A DNA stretch of 64,000 nucleotides from CBDBCU01 sp965242615. Lineage in GTDB: Bacteria > Chloroflexota > Dehalococcoidia > Lucifugimonadales > UBA3495. Below are positions 51,780 to 61,814 of the stretch, piece after piece (positions within the stretch are counted from its first letter, which is position 1; every line of letters begins with the position of its first letter). The position numbers and the translations under genes are program-made. The stretch spans positions 558,001 to 622,000 of the forward strand of contig CBDESR010000004.1 of assembly GCA_965242615.1 (NCBI GenBank), read 5' to 3'. The notes beneath the pieces are model-generated. The model searched no databases. It saw only the letters and a program-made list of their open reading frames with translations, and was not told the DNA's origin.

Positions 51780-52258
51780 CTGGTCAAGCGGAGAATATCC
51801 GCTCGACTCTCTATGCCGACTGACCGGACGGCTTCCCACCTGAGTCCCAAGCAGGATTATGCCACTACATTGAACAAAGGTCACGGCCGGGTGGAACGGC
51901 GGGAATGTTGGGGCTTGCCCAACCCGGCCCGCTTGTCCTACTTGCCGGAAGGTCAGCCTTGGCCGGAACTGAAGGCGGCGGTCAAGGTAATCAGCCAACG
52001 AGATACGCCCGCCGGAACCAGAGTGGCAACCCGCAGCTATTGGAGGATTGCAAACTCCCGGATCCGGAGCCGCGATGCAACCTTTCGCAAAGTCCAGCGC
52101 CAAGTACGCAAAGTCCACGGTGACCGAACCTGGCGACCCGGCGTCAAATCGTCCATAATTTGCTCCAGCGGGAAAGCGCATTGAAAACCGGCATCCAAGT
52201 CAAGTGCCTTAACGCTGGCGGGCAGGACGATTGCCTGCTTAAAGTCCTGCTCGGTTAA
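51780..52258 (+). pseudogene. Decayed ISAs1-family transposase (C-terminal half)
   Basis: The plus strand encodes NKGHGRVERRECWGL (matching the GHGRIE-R-C/Y-W motif), a WPELKAAVKVISQRDT block, and, after a frame change, NLATRRQIVHNLLQRES and a tail ending CLLKVLLG before TAA at 52256. The order matches ISAs1-family DDE transposases, and the parts lie in at least two frames. The N-terminal half and clear inverted repeats are not seen, so it is an old remnant. Confidence 0.65.
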
Positions 52259-52310
52259 GACGCCATTACCTTGGCCCGCCAACCAGATTGATGGCCGCCG
52301 AGCGTCAGAG

Positions 52311-55300
52311 TTAAGGCGATGGACTGGCCGCCGCCTGCACCGGGCCAATGTAGCCGGTACTGGCTTTGGTCAGCACCCCATTGCTGTCGGTGTAGTAGCG
52401 GTAGGCATAGAAGTACTTGCCCAAGTCCCGGGTGAAGGGGGTGCTTCCGGCAACAATGCACCCATTGCCAGCGGTGTCATTGCAGCGTATCCACGTTGCG
52501 CTGCCGCCACTGACCGTGATTTTCTGCCCCACCCGTGGCGGGTTGTGCCCGCTGACAAAAGTCAGCGCAGCAGTAGCCCCGGTCCAGGACGCCTTTACCG
52601 GCGGGGTCGGCAGGCTGTAAATCAGACCGCGCTCTTGGGAGGGCATACTAAACCGAAACCGCTTGTTCACTTCGGAGGCATTGGGCGCCAGTTGCCAAAT
52701 ACCGATATGAGCAAGTCGTTCGGAGCCGCTGCGCGGCCCCCGGGTGAGAACCGCAGTCCACCCGGTTACTCCGTCGTCGGAAACTTCCCATGCATCCCGG
52801 CCGCGGGTGCGGGACAGCCAAGGCCGGGCCCCGAAGCCGGACGTCATTCGCTCGGCCACTATCGGGTAATCTCCGCCATCGAGAGTTAGGTGGAGATGAA
52901 GCTGTTCGGCGAAGGCGACGCCGCCATACTTCAGCTTGGGATAACGACTCCTGAAATCCCAAGGGTCATCGTTGCCGGCTTGCCCGTCCAGGTTCAGATT
53001 CCAGTTGGCGTAAATGCCTGAGTAGCCGGCGGGGGCGAACAGTTCCCCCTGCGTCTGGCCCGTCCCCAAGGCGCTGCTGCTCTGTCCGCTGACCGCGGTT
53101 TCCCAATAGCTGTCAGTAGCCGTACCGCCGCTGTTTTTGCCCACCAACCCGCCGGCGGCCGGAGTGGATCCGGTAGCGACTACCGGGCCAATGGCGTAGG
53201 CGGCGGTGATAGTTCCCTGAGTGGTGGAAGTACTGTCGGTCCGTTGATTGTAGCCCACCAATCCGCCTACCGCTGCCGTGTTGCCGGTAGCTTTGACCGG
53301 GCTGCGGGAATAGGCGGCGGTGATGCTGCCCCGGTTATGGCCCACCAAGCCGCCCAAGTAGGCGTTGTTGCGAGAGGTTATGATTGGGCTGAATTGTGAA
53401 TAACTGGCGACGATACTGCCGGTGCCGCTGTTGTGGCCGGCCAAGCCGCCGGCCGCTGATGCGCTGCCTTCAAGGTCAACTTTAGCATAGCTGGTGGCGA
53501 TGCTCCCGGTATTGCTGCCGACCAATCCCCCGGCATAGACCGTTGCCGACCCGGTGACCGCATTGATACGGCCGGTAGCTGAACTCCCCTTGATGGTCCC
53601 GCCATTGACCGCGGCCAGGGATCCGATCCGGACGCCGTCCAGAGCCGCAATATCCACCGCAGCTAGCTTGACGCCCTCAACAACCCCAGCGGAACCCACT
53701 TCCCCGAACAAACCAACCCGGGCCGGCTGGGTCTGGTTGACATACATATTGGCAATGGTCTTGCCGTTGCCGTAGAGTTTCCCGTCGAAAGGCGCCGTTG
53801 CGCTGCCGATGGCCAGCCAGCCGGCTCCGCTGTTCCAATGCGCGCCGTCATCCGCGTCAATGCCCTCATCCCCGTCGGTGTCGAAGTCCAAATCGGCTTC
53901 CAGTTCATAGCCGGTACAGACGGCGGCGGTAGCCCCATCCGCGCAGCCCATCCCGGCGGTCAACCCCGGAAAGGCGGCTTCGTAGCCGGCTTGGTTCGCA
54001 GCGGCCACCACTCCGTCGGTGTTCAAGTCCCAACGGATAGCGTTCAACTGCTCCAGGGTAGTTATTTCAATGCGCCGGTCGTTGTCGGTGTCGTAATCCC
54101 GCTGCTGCGGAGCGGATTTGATGTCCCCATAGACCAGAATGGGATAGTGCCGGCTGTTGCCAAAATCCCAAGGATTATCGCCGCCCTCGACCCCATCCAG
54201 CTCCAGGTTCCATTGGGCATAAAGGCCAGTGTAGCCGGTAGGCGCTTTCAGATGGCTGGTAGGTTGCCCCAGACCGCCGCTGCCGGCAATTCCAGTAGTT
54301 TCGGTATCCCAATAGCTGTAGGTTTCCGTCCCCAAGTCATAAGCCGCCAAGCCGCCCTTGACGCTGCCCTGGCCGGATACCGACACCCGCCCCCGGGCGT
54401 AACTGGCGGTGATGTTGCCTTGATTGATGCCCACCAAGCCGCCGGCCAAGGATTTAATGGCGTTGGCTGATACCGCGCCGCTGGCGTAGCTGGCTTTGAT
54501 TTCCCCCAGCAGATTTTGCCCTACCAACCCGCCGGCCGCCGCATCGCCCAGTACCAGCGACACCGTCGTCGCCGCAAAGCTGGCCTGCACCGTGCCGAAC
54601 AAGTTCAGCCCCACTAATCCGCCAATTACCGCGCTGCCGCCCACAGTGCCAGTAGCATAGCTGGCAGTAATGACGCCCTGATTGACCCCGGCAATGCTGC
54701 CCACGGCCGACGGGTGGTTACTGGTGATATTGACCTGCGCCAATCCCAAGCCGGTTACCTTGCCATCTTTGCCGATAGCCCCGAACAAACCAAGGGCATC
54801 AGCGGTGTCGGCGGCGGCTCTGCTGATGAACAAATGGGAAATAACCTTGCCGCGGCCCTGCAAATCCCCCCTGTAGGGATTGCCCGGGTCGCCAATCGGC
54901 GTCCAGCCCTTGCCGCCGTTCCAGTAAAGGCCGCCGGAATCCGCCGCCGTAACGCTGCCATCCCCATTGCTATCAAAAGTCAGGTCGCCGTGCAGTTCGT
55001 AGCCGGCGCAAGGGTTAGGATCAGTGTCGGCATCATCGGCGCTATCCGGGCAGCCCATCCCGGCCGCCGCATTGGCAAAGGCGGCGGTGTAGCTGGTCTG
55101 ATTGGCCGTATCATCCACCACCCCGTCGCCATCCAGGTCCCAGCGGATAGCGTTCAGTTGGGCCAGAGTGCTGACTTCAATCAGCCCGTCATCATCGCTG
55201 TCGTAGTCGGCAGTAGTTTGCGCCCAGGCCGGCGGGAGGGAATAGCTGTTCAGAAACAGACCGCCCCCAATTAGGGCAAACAAAGTCAGGGCCAGGGCGG

Positions 55301-55331
55301 CGGTAGTCAGCAGTTTTTGGCGTAGAGACAT
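52311..55331 (-). CDS. Large secreted protein with GLUG repeats (beta-helix adhesin-like)
   Basis: 1006 residues from the ATG at 55331, which has AAAGGAG upstream. A signal peptide ends near PPAWAQ. Two homologous modules follow, each opening with a DxDxDxDxxIE-type calcium loop and LAQLNAIRWDL, then repeats of the GLUG type (GGLVGQN...IKASYASGAV, GGLVGINQGNITASYARGRV, GGLVGHNRGSITAAYSRSPV). Such repeats fold into a right-handed beta helix at the cell surface. The last ~180 residues are a beta-rich domain with two Cys. It is likely an adhesin or matrix protein; no anchor is seen. Confidence 0.88.
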   Translation of the reverse strand: MSLRQKLLTTAALALTLFALIGGGLFLNSYSLPPAWAQTTADYDSDDDGLIEVSTLAQLNAIRWDLDGDGVVDDTANQTSYTAAFANAAAGMGCPDSADDADTDPNPCAGYELHGDLTFDSNGDGSVTAADSGGLYWNGGKGWTPIGDPGNPYRGDLQGRGKVISHLFISRAAADTADALGLFGAIGKDGKVTGLGLAQVNITSNHPSAVGSIAGVNQGVITASYATGTVGGSAVIGGLVGLNLFGTVQASFAATTVSLVLGDAAAGGLVGQNLLGEIKASYASGAVSANAIKSLAGGLVGINQGNITASYARGRVSVSGQGSVKGGLAAYDLGTETYSYWDTETTGIAGSGGLGQPTSHLKAPTGYTGLYAQWNLELDGVEGGDNPWDFGNSRHYPILVYGDIKSAPQQRDYDTDNDRRIEITTLEQLNAIRWDLNTDGVVAAANQAGYEAAFPGLTAGMGCADGATAAVCTGYELEADLDFDTDGDEGIDADDGAHWNSGAGWLAIGSATAPFDGKLYGNGKTIANMYVNQTQPARVGLFGEVGSAGVVEGVKLAAVDIAALDGVRIGSLAAVNGGTIKGSSATGRINAVTGSATVYAGGLVGSNTGSIATSYAKVDLEGSASAAGGLAGHNSGTGSIVASYSQFSPIITSRNNAYLGGLVGHNRGSITAAYSRSPVKATGNTAAVGGLVGYNQRTDSTSTTQGTITAAYAIGPVVATGSTPAAGGLVGKNSGGTATDSYWETAVSGQSSSALGTGQTQGELFAPAGYSGIYANWNLNLDGQAGNDDPWDFRSRYPKLKYGGVAFAEQLHLHLTLDGGDYPIVAERMTSGFGARPWLSRTRGRDAWEVSDDGVTGWTAVLTRGPRSGSERLAHIGIWQLAPNASEVNKRFRFSMPSQERGLIYSLPTPPVKASWTGATAALTFVSGHNPPRVGQKITVSGGSATWIRCNDTAGNGCIVAGSTPFTRDLGKYFYAYRYYTDSNGVLTKASTGYIGPVQAAASPSP

Positions 55332-55364
55332 TGGCGACGACTCCTTTGCTTTAATGGGGTTCAA

Positions 55365-55574
55365 CCTGGAGATATGAGCCGGGGCCGGGATTTTAGCGAC
55401 CGGTTAGCTTGCGGTCAGGAATGGACGAGCGCATCTCAATATCGCCATATTGGGTTGAAGTTTAACCAATTCTACGGCGGCTCAGCCTTGTTGTCGCCCC
55501 TAGTCAACACTTTCTGAAACCGCCCCCCGCCACCAGCCGCCGCAAAACCGCCCAATTCCCCACATCCGCCCAAG
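55365..55574. other. Intergenic region between the GLUG gene and the DAK operon
   Basis: No gene, repeat or clear hairpin is seen; it contains the divergent leaders of the two flanking transcription units. Confidence 0.5.
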
Positions 55575-55602
55575 TTGAAAATCCCGGCAATGCCGATATA
55601 AT
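55575..55602 (+). promoter_or_regulatory. Promoter of the DAK-DegV-RecG operon
   Basis: TTGAAA at 55575-55580, a 16-base spacer, then a perfect TATAAT at 55597-55602, 47 bases upstream of the first start. Confidence 0.75.
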
Positions 55603-55649
55603 AGCAGTAGTTCCTGTCACTAACCTTTATCCGCAAGGTAACGGCAACA

Positions 55650-57316
55650 ATGGAAACCCTGTGCGGTGCTGATTTTGCCCACGCCCTGACCGCCGGCTTT
55701 CGCTGCTTGGAACGCTACCGGGACACTATCAACGCCCTGAATGTGTACCCGGTTCCCGACGGCGACACCGGCACTAATATGCTGCTGACGATGCGCGCCG
55801 GCATCCCCCAAGACGCCCCAGCGCCCGACGCCGCCGTTGGGGATGTGGCCGCCCGGCTTGCTGACGGCGCCTTTTGGGAAGCCCGCGGCAACAGCGGCGT
55901 CATCCTTTCCCAGTTTTTCAAGGGCATCGCCCAAGGGTTGGCTGGCTTGGAAGTTTGCGCCCCGTCCGACTTGACCGCCGCCTTTCAATCCGCTACCGAT
56001 GCCGCTTACCGCGCCGTGGGCAACCCGGTCGAAGGCACTATGCTGACCGTCATTCGCTGCGCGGCCGAATCTCTCAAAACGGGAATGGAATCCGGCGCGG
56101 CCGCCGACATCACCGCCCACTGGAAAACCGCCCTCGATGCTGCCCAAATTGCCCTCGACGACACCCCCAACTTACTGCCCCGCCTGAAAGAAGCCGGCGT
56201 AGTCGATGCCGGCGGTATGGGCATCGTTGCCATCCTCGGCGGCGCTTACGCTTACCTCACCGGGCAGGATATTGAACAACTGGACTTGGGATTTCCTACA
56301 ACCGCCGGCGACTCCGCTCAATTGACTACCGCCGCCGTGGAAAGCGATTTCCTTGACGCTTCCACCGAAGCCCAATGGGGCTACTGCACCCAATTCCTGA
56401 TTCAAGGGGAGAGCCTTGACCTGGAGCAAGTCCGGGCCGATTTGGCTCAAACCGCCGACTCCTTGGTTATTGTCGGCGATGAACGGGTTATCCGGGTACA
56501 TATTCATATTGCCGACCCCGGAGCGGCTCTGACCTACGGCGTGGCCTTGGGCGAACTGTCCCAAATCAAAATCGACAATATGAACCTGCAAAATCAGGAT
56601 TGGGCCGCCGGCCATCAAGCGGCCCGGCCGGAAAGCGGCGGCCCCGCCGCCGTCCGACCTGGCCTTTGTTGCCGTAGCTCCCGGGGATGGACTAGCGCAA
56701 CTGTTCCGCGACTCCGGCTGCGCCGCTGTAGTCAGCGGCGGGCAAACGATGAACCCCAGCGTGGCCCAACTGGTCAACGCCGCCGCCCGCTTCCGGCGGC
56801 CGCGAAGTCATCCTGCTCCCCAACAACAAAAATGTCGCCATCACCGCAGACCAGGCGGCGGAACGGGAAAATGACGCTCAGCGGCTTTATGTTGTCCCTA
56901 CCCGCACCGTGGCCCAAGGCGTTGCCGCCGCTTTGGCTTTCAACGCCCAACTCCCGGCCGCCGCCAACCTGCAAGCGATGCAAAACGCTGTTGCCGCCGT
57001 CGTTTCCATCGAAGTTACCCGTGCCGTCCGCGCTACTACCCTTGACGGCGTAGCGGTAGCCGCGGGCGATTATATGGGACTGGTCGAAGGCGATTTAGCC
57101 GTAGTTCAAGACACCCCGGAGGCCGCCCTTTTGTCCGCCTTGGCCGGCGTTGGCATTACCGACGACCATATCGTAACCCTCTACCGGGGCATTGACACGG
57201 CCCCGGAGCAAGCCGAACTCATTGCCCGTCAAATCGAGGAACAGACGCCCGGCATCCAGGTGGACCTGGTGTATGGCGGGCAGCCCCATTATCCCTATTT
57301 TGCCGCCGTGGAGTAA
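55650..57316 (+). pseudogene. DAK2/YloV-type dihydroxyacetone kinase-like protein with two frameshifts
   Basis: Three consecutive frames make one ~555-residue YloV-type protein. The first (55650 to ~56620) is the DhaL/DAK2 domain: NVYPVPDGDTGTNMLLTMRAG, ARGNSGVILSQFFKG and AGVVDAGGMG. The second (to ~56795) encodes LAFVAVAPGDGLAQLFRD and VVSGGQTMNPS. The third (to 57316) begins at REVILLPNNKN and runs through TAPEQAELIARQIEEQTPG to the stop. In Gram-positives the protein (FakA) phosphorylates fatty acids bound to a DegV-like FakB, and a degV gene follows directly. Both shifts are +1. The gene is broken, or the sequence has two errors. Confidence 0.85.
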
Positions 57317-57322
57317 CCGAAT

Positions 57323-58160
57323 ATGTCCATCCGCATCGTTACCGACAGCACCGCCGACCTCCCCGCCGACCTGGTCCAGGAACTGAACATCAGCATCGTC
57401 CCCAGCAATGTGGTCATCGACGATGTCAACTACCGGGACGGCATCGACCTGACCCCGGATGAGTTCTACCAGCGGCTGACCGCCGGCCCCCGCTTGCCGA
57501 CCACTTCCCAGCCCTCGGTCGGCGCTTTCCAAGCCGTCTATCAGGGCTTGCTGGAACAGGGTCACGACATCGTATCCCTCCATGTCTCCGGCAAGCTCAG
57601 CGGCACCGTCAACTCCGCAGTCCAGGCCAAGGCCGCCCTCGGCGACCCCAACATTGCCATTATCGACTCCAACCTGGCATCCATTGCCCTGGCTTTGGTG
57701 GTAGTCAAGGCGGCCCAAGCCGCCCCGCCAGTCCGAATCCTACGAGGAAGTAGCCGAACAGTCCCGCTTGACCGTCGGCCAGACCGGCGTTTTCTTTTTC
57801 GTGGATACCCTGGAATATCTGCAAAAGGGCGGCCGCATCGGCAAAGCCCAAGCCTTTGTCGGCTCTCTGCTCCATGTCAAGCCCATCCTGACCTTGCAGG
57901 ATGGCGAAGTCCATCCCCTGGAGCGGCAGCGCAACCGGGAACGGGCCCTCCGCCGCTTGGTTGAACTGACCCGGGAGCGCGCCCCGGTGCAGCAGATTGC
58001 CGTATCTTACAGCACCGAACCGGCCGCAGCCGCCGACTTGCGCGGCCGCTTGAGCGACCTGCTGCCCCCGGAACAAATCATCACCAGCCGTTTCGGCCCG
58101 GCCATTGGAACTTATGTCGGCCCCGGCGCCCTCGGCTTGGCTTACACCGCCGCCGGCTAA
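57323..58160 (+). pseudogene. DegV/FakB-family fatty acid-binding protein with one frameshift
   Basis: The frame from 57323 holds the DegV N-terminal part: IRIVTDSTADLPADLVQELNI and FYQRLTAGPRLPTTSQPSVG, with the Thr-Ser loop that binds the fatty acid headgroup, and DIVSLHVSGKLSGTVNSA. Near 57720-57735 it shifts +1 to the frame giving QSESYEEVAEQSRLTVGQTG, FFFVDTLEYLQKGGRIG, and the end FGPAIGTYVGPGALGLAY. Together they form a normal ~280-residue protein. DegV (FakB) presents fatty acids to the DAK-like kinase for use in lipid synthesis, and the two genes are six bases apart. Confidence 0.86.
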
Positions 58161-58175
58161 ACCCGCTGGTAAGCT

Positions 58176-60662
58176 ATGCCTGCTCCTGCTGTCAACACCG
58201 CCGCCTGGATTAAGCCTTTCCGCAACATCCTCGAACTGGAAAGGAATAATCGCTTTGACAACCGCGCCGTAACTGGCGGCCTCGACCGTTTCCTCGAGCA
58301 TTGGGCGGCGGACCTTGCCACCTTCATCGCAAACGCGCCGGATGCCCCGCCGTTGCCCCGTCCAGCCTACGCCCAACTCTCCCTTGCCGAAAGGGAGCAG
58401 TGGGCGGAGCAATGGCTTGCCCTGCTAACCGCCAGCCCAACTACCGCCGCGCCCCGGGAAACACCGCCGCCGGCCGCGCCTCAAGACCGGCAATCCCGCC
58501 GCCCGGCCGCCGCTGCATCCGGCCCGCCGCCGGGTCTAACCGTCGACGCCCCGGTAACCAACCTCAAACGGGTGGACAATAAACTGGCCGAACGGTTGAA
58601 CCGCTTGGCCGTGGCCACAGTCCGCGATTTGCTTTACCACTTCCCCCGCTACCACCAAGACTATTCCCGCGCCGCCAAAATCGCCGAACTCCAATTCGGG
58701 CAGGAAGTAACCGTCACCGGCCGCCTTTCCAATATCCAAGTTGCCCCGTTAGGTCAAAGCGGCCGCCTCCAAGCTACCCAAGCCCTCTTGACCGATGACA
58801 CCGGCAGCCTCCGGGTATCCTGGATTGGGCAAAGCTATATGGCCCGCCGCCTCAAAGCCGATGCCCCGGTCAACCTCAGCGGCAAGGTTGACTCCTACCA
58901 AGGCCGCCTGAATCTAGAAAACCCGGAATACGAGGACATCAGCCGCGGCCAAATCCCCGTCCACACCGGCCGCCTGCTCCCGGTCTATCCGCTGACCGCC
59001 GGCTTGACCGGCCGCAATCTCCGCAGCCTTACCTGGCAAGCCCTCAACGAATGGCTCGGCGGCATTGCCGAATCCCTCCCCGAAAGTGTCTTATCCCGTG
59101 CCGGTCTGATGCCCCTGCATCAGGCGATCCGTCAAGCCCACTACCCGGACAATTTCGGCGACTGGGCCCGAGCCCGCCGCCGTCTGGCTTTTGACGAACT
59201 GTTGACCTTGCAGCTTTCCGTCCTGGCCCGCCGCCACCGCAACGCCCAAGATATTGCCGGCGTAACTATTCCCGCCGACCCCGCCTTGCTCGACCGCATC
59301 ATCCAAGCCCTGCCCTTTGCTTTGACCAACGCCCAGCGCCGCTGCCTTGACGAAATCCTGGCCGACTTGCAGCGCGGCGCTCCTCCCATGAGCCGCTTGC
59401 TCCAGGGAGAAGTAGGCAGCGGCAAAACGGTAGTGGTGTTGGTCGCCTTATTAGCCGTTATCGCCGCCGGCTGGCAAGGGGCTATTATGGTGCCTACCGA
59501 AGTCTTGGCGGAACAGCACTTCCAGACCGTTGCCAATCTGCTTGGCGGAATGGGGCAGATTGCCCGGGAAAACAACATCACCACCGCCTATTGCGCAGCC
59601 TTGGGCCGACCGGTAACCGTCGGCTTGTTGACCGGCAGCATCCGCGCCCGTCCCCGCCGCCAACTGACTGCCATGGCCGCTGAGGGCAGCCTTGACCTGC
59701 TTATCGGCACTCACGCCCTAATTCAGAACGGCATAGAAATGCCCAACCTGGCTTTGGCGGTTATGGATGAACAGCATCGCTTCGGCGTAATGCAGCGTTC
59801 CGCCTTGCGCCAGAAAAGCCGGGAAAATCCCCATACCCTGGTTATGTCCGCCACCCCCATCCCCCGCACCTTGACCCTGACCCTCTACGGCGACCTCGAC
59901 TTGTCCACTCTTGACGAACTCCCCCCCGGCCGTCAGGAAATCCTGACCCGCTGGTTCGACCCGGAACGGCGCGGCGCCGTCTATGGCTTTATCCAAAAGC
60001 ACATCCGCGACGGCCGCCAGGCTTTTATCGTCCACCCTTTGATTGACGAATCCGATGCTGTCGCCGCCAAAGCCGCCACTGAGGAATATGAACGTCTCTC
60101 CCGGGAAGTCTTTCCCCAACTGCGCTTGGCTCTCCTCCACGGACGGATGACCGCCGCCGACAAGGACAAGACTATGCGCCGCTTCCGGGACGGCGACCTC
60201 GACATTCTGGTAACTACGGCGGTGGTGGAAGTGGGCATTGATGTCCCCAACGCCAATGTGATGCTGATTGAGGGCGCAGACCGCTTCGGCCTCTCCCAAC
60301 TTCACCAATTCCGCGGCCGCGTCGGCCGCGGCGAATACAAAAGCTACTGCATCCTGATGTCCGACGACCCTTCGGAAATCGCCCGGGAACGGCTGACCGC
60401 CCTGGAGCAGCATCAAGACGGGTTCCAACTGGCTGAGATTGACTTGGAAATGCGCGGCCCCGGCGATTTCTTTGGCACCCGCCAAAGCGGCCTGCCCAGC
60501 CTGCGCATGGCCCAACTCTCCGACCGGGAACTCCTCGACCAAGCCCGCCAGGAAGCCGCCCGCCTGATGCAAGCCGACCCGGAACTGTCCCGCCCCGAAC
60601 ACGCCGAACTGGCCGCCCAAGTAGCCCGCTACACCGAAAAAATCAGCGCCGAGTTCACCTAA
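58176..60662 (+). CDS. recG: ATP-dependent DNA helicase RecG
   Basis: 828 residues, intact. An OB-fold wedge domain (VTVTGRLSNIQVAPLGQSGRLQ, about 185-260) precedes the helicase. Walker A is GEVGSGKT (411-418), the DEQH box at 531-534 (VMDEQHRFGVMQR), motif III SATPIPRT, and the C-terminal motifs VVEVGIDVPNANVMLIEGADRFGLSQLHQFRGRVGRG. RecG remodels stalled forks and Holliday junctions. Residues 1-130 are an extra, Pro-rich N-terminal extension. It follows degV closely, as in many bacteria. Its stop overlaps the stop of the converging response regulator gene by three bases. Confidence 0.95.
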   Translation: MPAPAVNTAAWIKPFRNILELERNNRFDNRAVTGGLDRFLEHWAADLATFIANAPDAPPLPRPAYAQLSLAEREQWAEQWLALLTASPTTAAPRETPPPAAPQDRQSRRPAAAASGPPPGLTVDAPVTNLKRVDNKLAERLNRLAVATVRDLLYHFPRYHQDYSRAAKIAELQFGQEVTVTGRLSNIQVAPLGQSGRLQATQALLTDDTGSLRVSWIGQSYMARRLKADAPVNLSGKVDSYQGRLNLENPEYEDISRGQIPVHTGRLLPVYPLTAGLTGRNLRSLTWQALNEWLGGIAESLPESVLSRAGLMPLHQAIRQAHYPDNFGDWARARRRLAFDELLTLQLSVLARRHRNAQDIAGVTIPADPALLDRIIQALPFALTNAQRRCLDEILADLQRGAPPMSRLLQGEVGSGKTVVVLVALLAVIAAGWQGAIMVPTEVLAEQHFQTVANLLGGMGQIARENNITTAYCAALGRPVTVGLLTGSIRARPRRQLTAMAAEGSLDLLIGTHALIQNGIEMPNLALAVMDEQHRFGVMQRSALRQKSRENPHTLVMSATPIPRTLTLTLYGDLDLSTLDELPPGRQEILTRWFDPERRGAVYGFIQKHIRDGRQAFIVHPLIDESDAVAAKAATEEYERLSREVFPQLRLALLHGRMTAADKDKTMRRFRDGDLDILVTTAVVEVGIDVPNANVMLIEGADRFGLSQLHQFRGRVGRGEYKSYCILMSDDPSEIARERLTALEQHQDGFQLAEIDLEMRGPGDFFGTRQSGLPSLRMAQLSDRELLDQARQEAARLMQADPELSRPEHAELAAQVARYTEKISAEFT

Positions 60663-61342
60663 CCCACCACCCTAAACCGATACCCCACATTCCAAATCGT
60701 TTCCACAAAGGAATGATCCGGGTCTTCGATTTTCGACCGCAACCGCCGCACATGAACATCCACCGTCCGCGTACCGCCCAGATAGTCATACCCCCAAATC
60801 TGGCTCAACAGCACATCCCGCGTATAAACCCGCCCCGGATTGGACGCCAGCATCACCAACAGCTGAAACTCCTTGTAAGTCAGCGAAACCCGCCGGCCCG
60901 CCATCATCACATCGTACCGTTCCAGGTCAATCGCCAAGTCGCCGATTTTCAGCAGCTGCCCCCCGGTCGGCCCGTTGACCCGATGTTTCGCTTGCCGGAT
61001 GCGCGCCAGCAACTCGCCCCGCTGCACCGGGCTTAAAATGAACTCATCCGGGTTCAACGCCGGGTCATAACTTTCCACCGTCGCCCCCGGCACCACGGCC
61101 AGCACCGGCAGTTTCAACTCCCGGCAGCCCTCCACCAGCACCCGGCATTGGGACGCCTCAAAGGAATCCGTATCCAGCAGCGCCGCGTCCAGCCCCGCCG
61201 GCTGCGCCGCCGCCTCCTCCACTTGCGCCAAATCCGAACCGAACCGGCAAGTCAACCCGGCTTGACTGACCGTTTCCAGCAAAGGACGCAAACCGTTGCC
61301 ATGACTTGCCAGGAGAAATATGCTATACACCGGCTTGCTCAA
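60659..61342 (-). CDS. OmpR-type response regulator with degenerate receiver domain
   Basis: 227 residues if started at the TTG at 61342, the normal length for the family. Residues 1-115 are a receiver-like domain: a candidate phosphorylation Asp lies in ALLDTDSF, but the usual paired N-terminal acids are missing, so control may not be by phosphorylation. Residues ~125-227 are the Trans_reg_C winged helix, with LTYKEFQLLVMLASNPGRVYTRDVLLSQIWG and RTVDVHVRRLRSKIE. The frame is open upstream into an IS30 fragment, giving a 357-residue reading from 61732. A promoter lies at the junction. Confidence 0.8.
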   Translation of the reverse strand: MSKPVYSIFLLASHGNGLRPLLETVSQAGLTCRFGSDLAQVEEAAAQPAGLDAALLDTDSFEASQCRVLVEGCRELKLPVLAVVPGATVESYDPALNPDEFILSPVQRGELLARIRQAKHRVNGPTGGQLLKIGDLAIDLERYDVMMAGRRVSLTYKEFQLLVMLASNPGRVYTRDVLLSQIWGYDYLGGTRTVDVHVRRLRSKIEDPDHSFVETIWNVGYRFRVVG

Positions 61343-61378
61343 CTCTAGCCCGGCCGCCGCCGCGCCGATTTTCCCGTA

Positions 61379-61408
61379 AGTATATGCGATTTTCCCCCCT
61401 TTTAACAA
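61379..61408 (-). promoter_or_regulatory. Promoter of the response regulator, at the IS30 junction
   Basis: On the minus strand TTGTTA (61408-61403), an 18-base spacer, and TATACT (61384-61379). It lies just inside the non-IS side of the junction, 36 bases upstream of the TTG start, which supports the shorter regulator. Confidence 0.55.
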
Positions 61409-61732
61409 ATCCCGTCCCGCCTCCCGTTTCAAGCGACCGCAGACCCGCTGCGGCGACCAGCCGGCTTTGAGCCTGGCCAACACCCACTCCCGCAAGTCCG
61501 CATCCCGTTCCAGCTTGGAACCCTGCCACCGCCGGGCCCGGGCTTGCTGGTCGGCATAAGCCGGCTGGTACCCCCGCTGCCGGGAACTGCCGTTGCGCTT
61601 CACCTCCCGAGTAATGGTTGATGGCGCGCGAGCCAGAGCTGCCGTGATTTGGCGGTAGGAGCGGCCCTCGGCTTGTAATCGGGCCAATTCACACCGCTCT
61701 TCCCGGGTAAGCTGTTGATACCGAGTTCCCAT
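61405..61732 (-). mobile_element. IS30-family transposase N-terminal fragment
   Basis: The first ~108 residues from 61732 are an IS30 N terminus: RYQQLTREERCELARLQAEG, the helix-turn-helix SYRQITAALARAPSTITREVKRN, and GWSPQRVCGRLKREAGRDL. At that point, where the DDE catalytic domain should follow, the sequence changes to unrelated KGGKIAYTYGKI. A small inverted repeat (GCAACAC...GTGTTGC, 61733-61765) precedes it and may be the IS end. The remnant cannot transpose. Confidence 0.8.
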
Positions 61733-61814
61733 AGCAACACCTCCGCCAGAAAGTGTTGCCCTTCCTTTGTGAATTTAGCGAATCCAAATCGGCATCCCTC
61801 AATCATCCCCCCCA

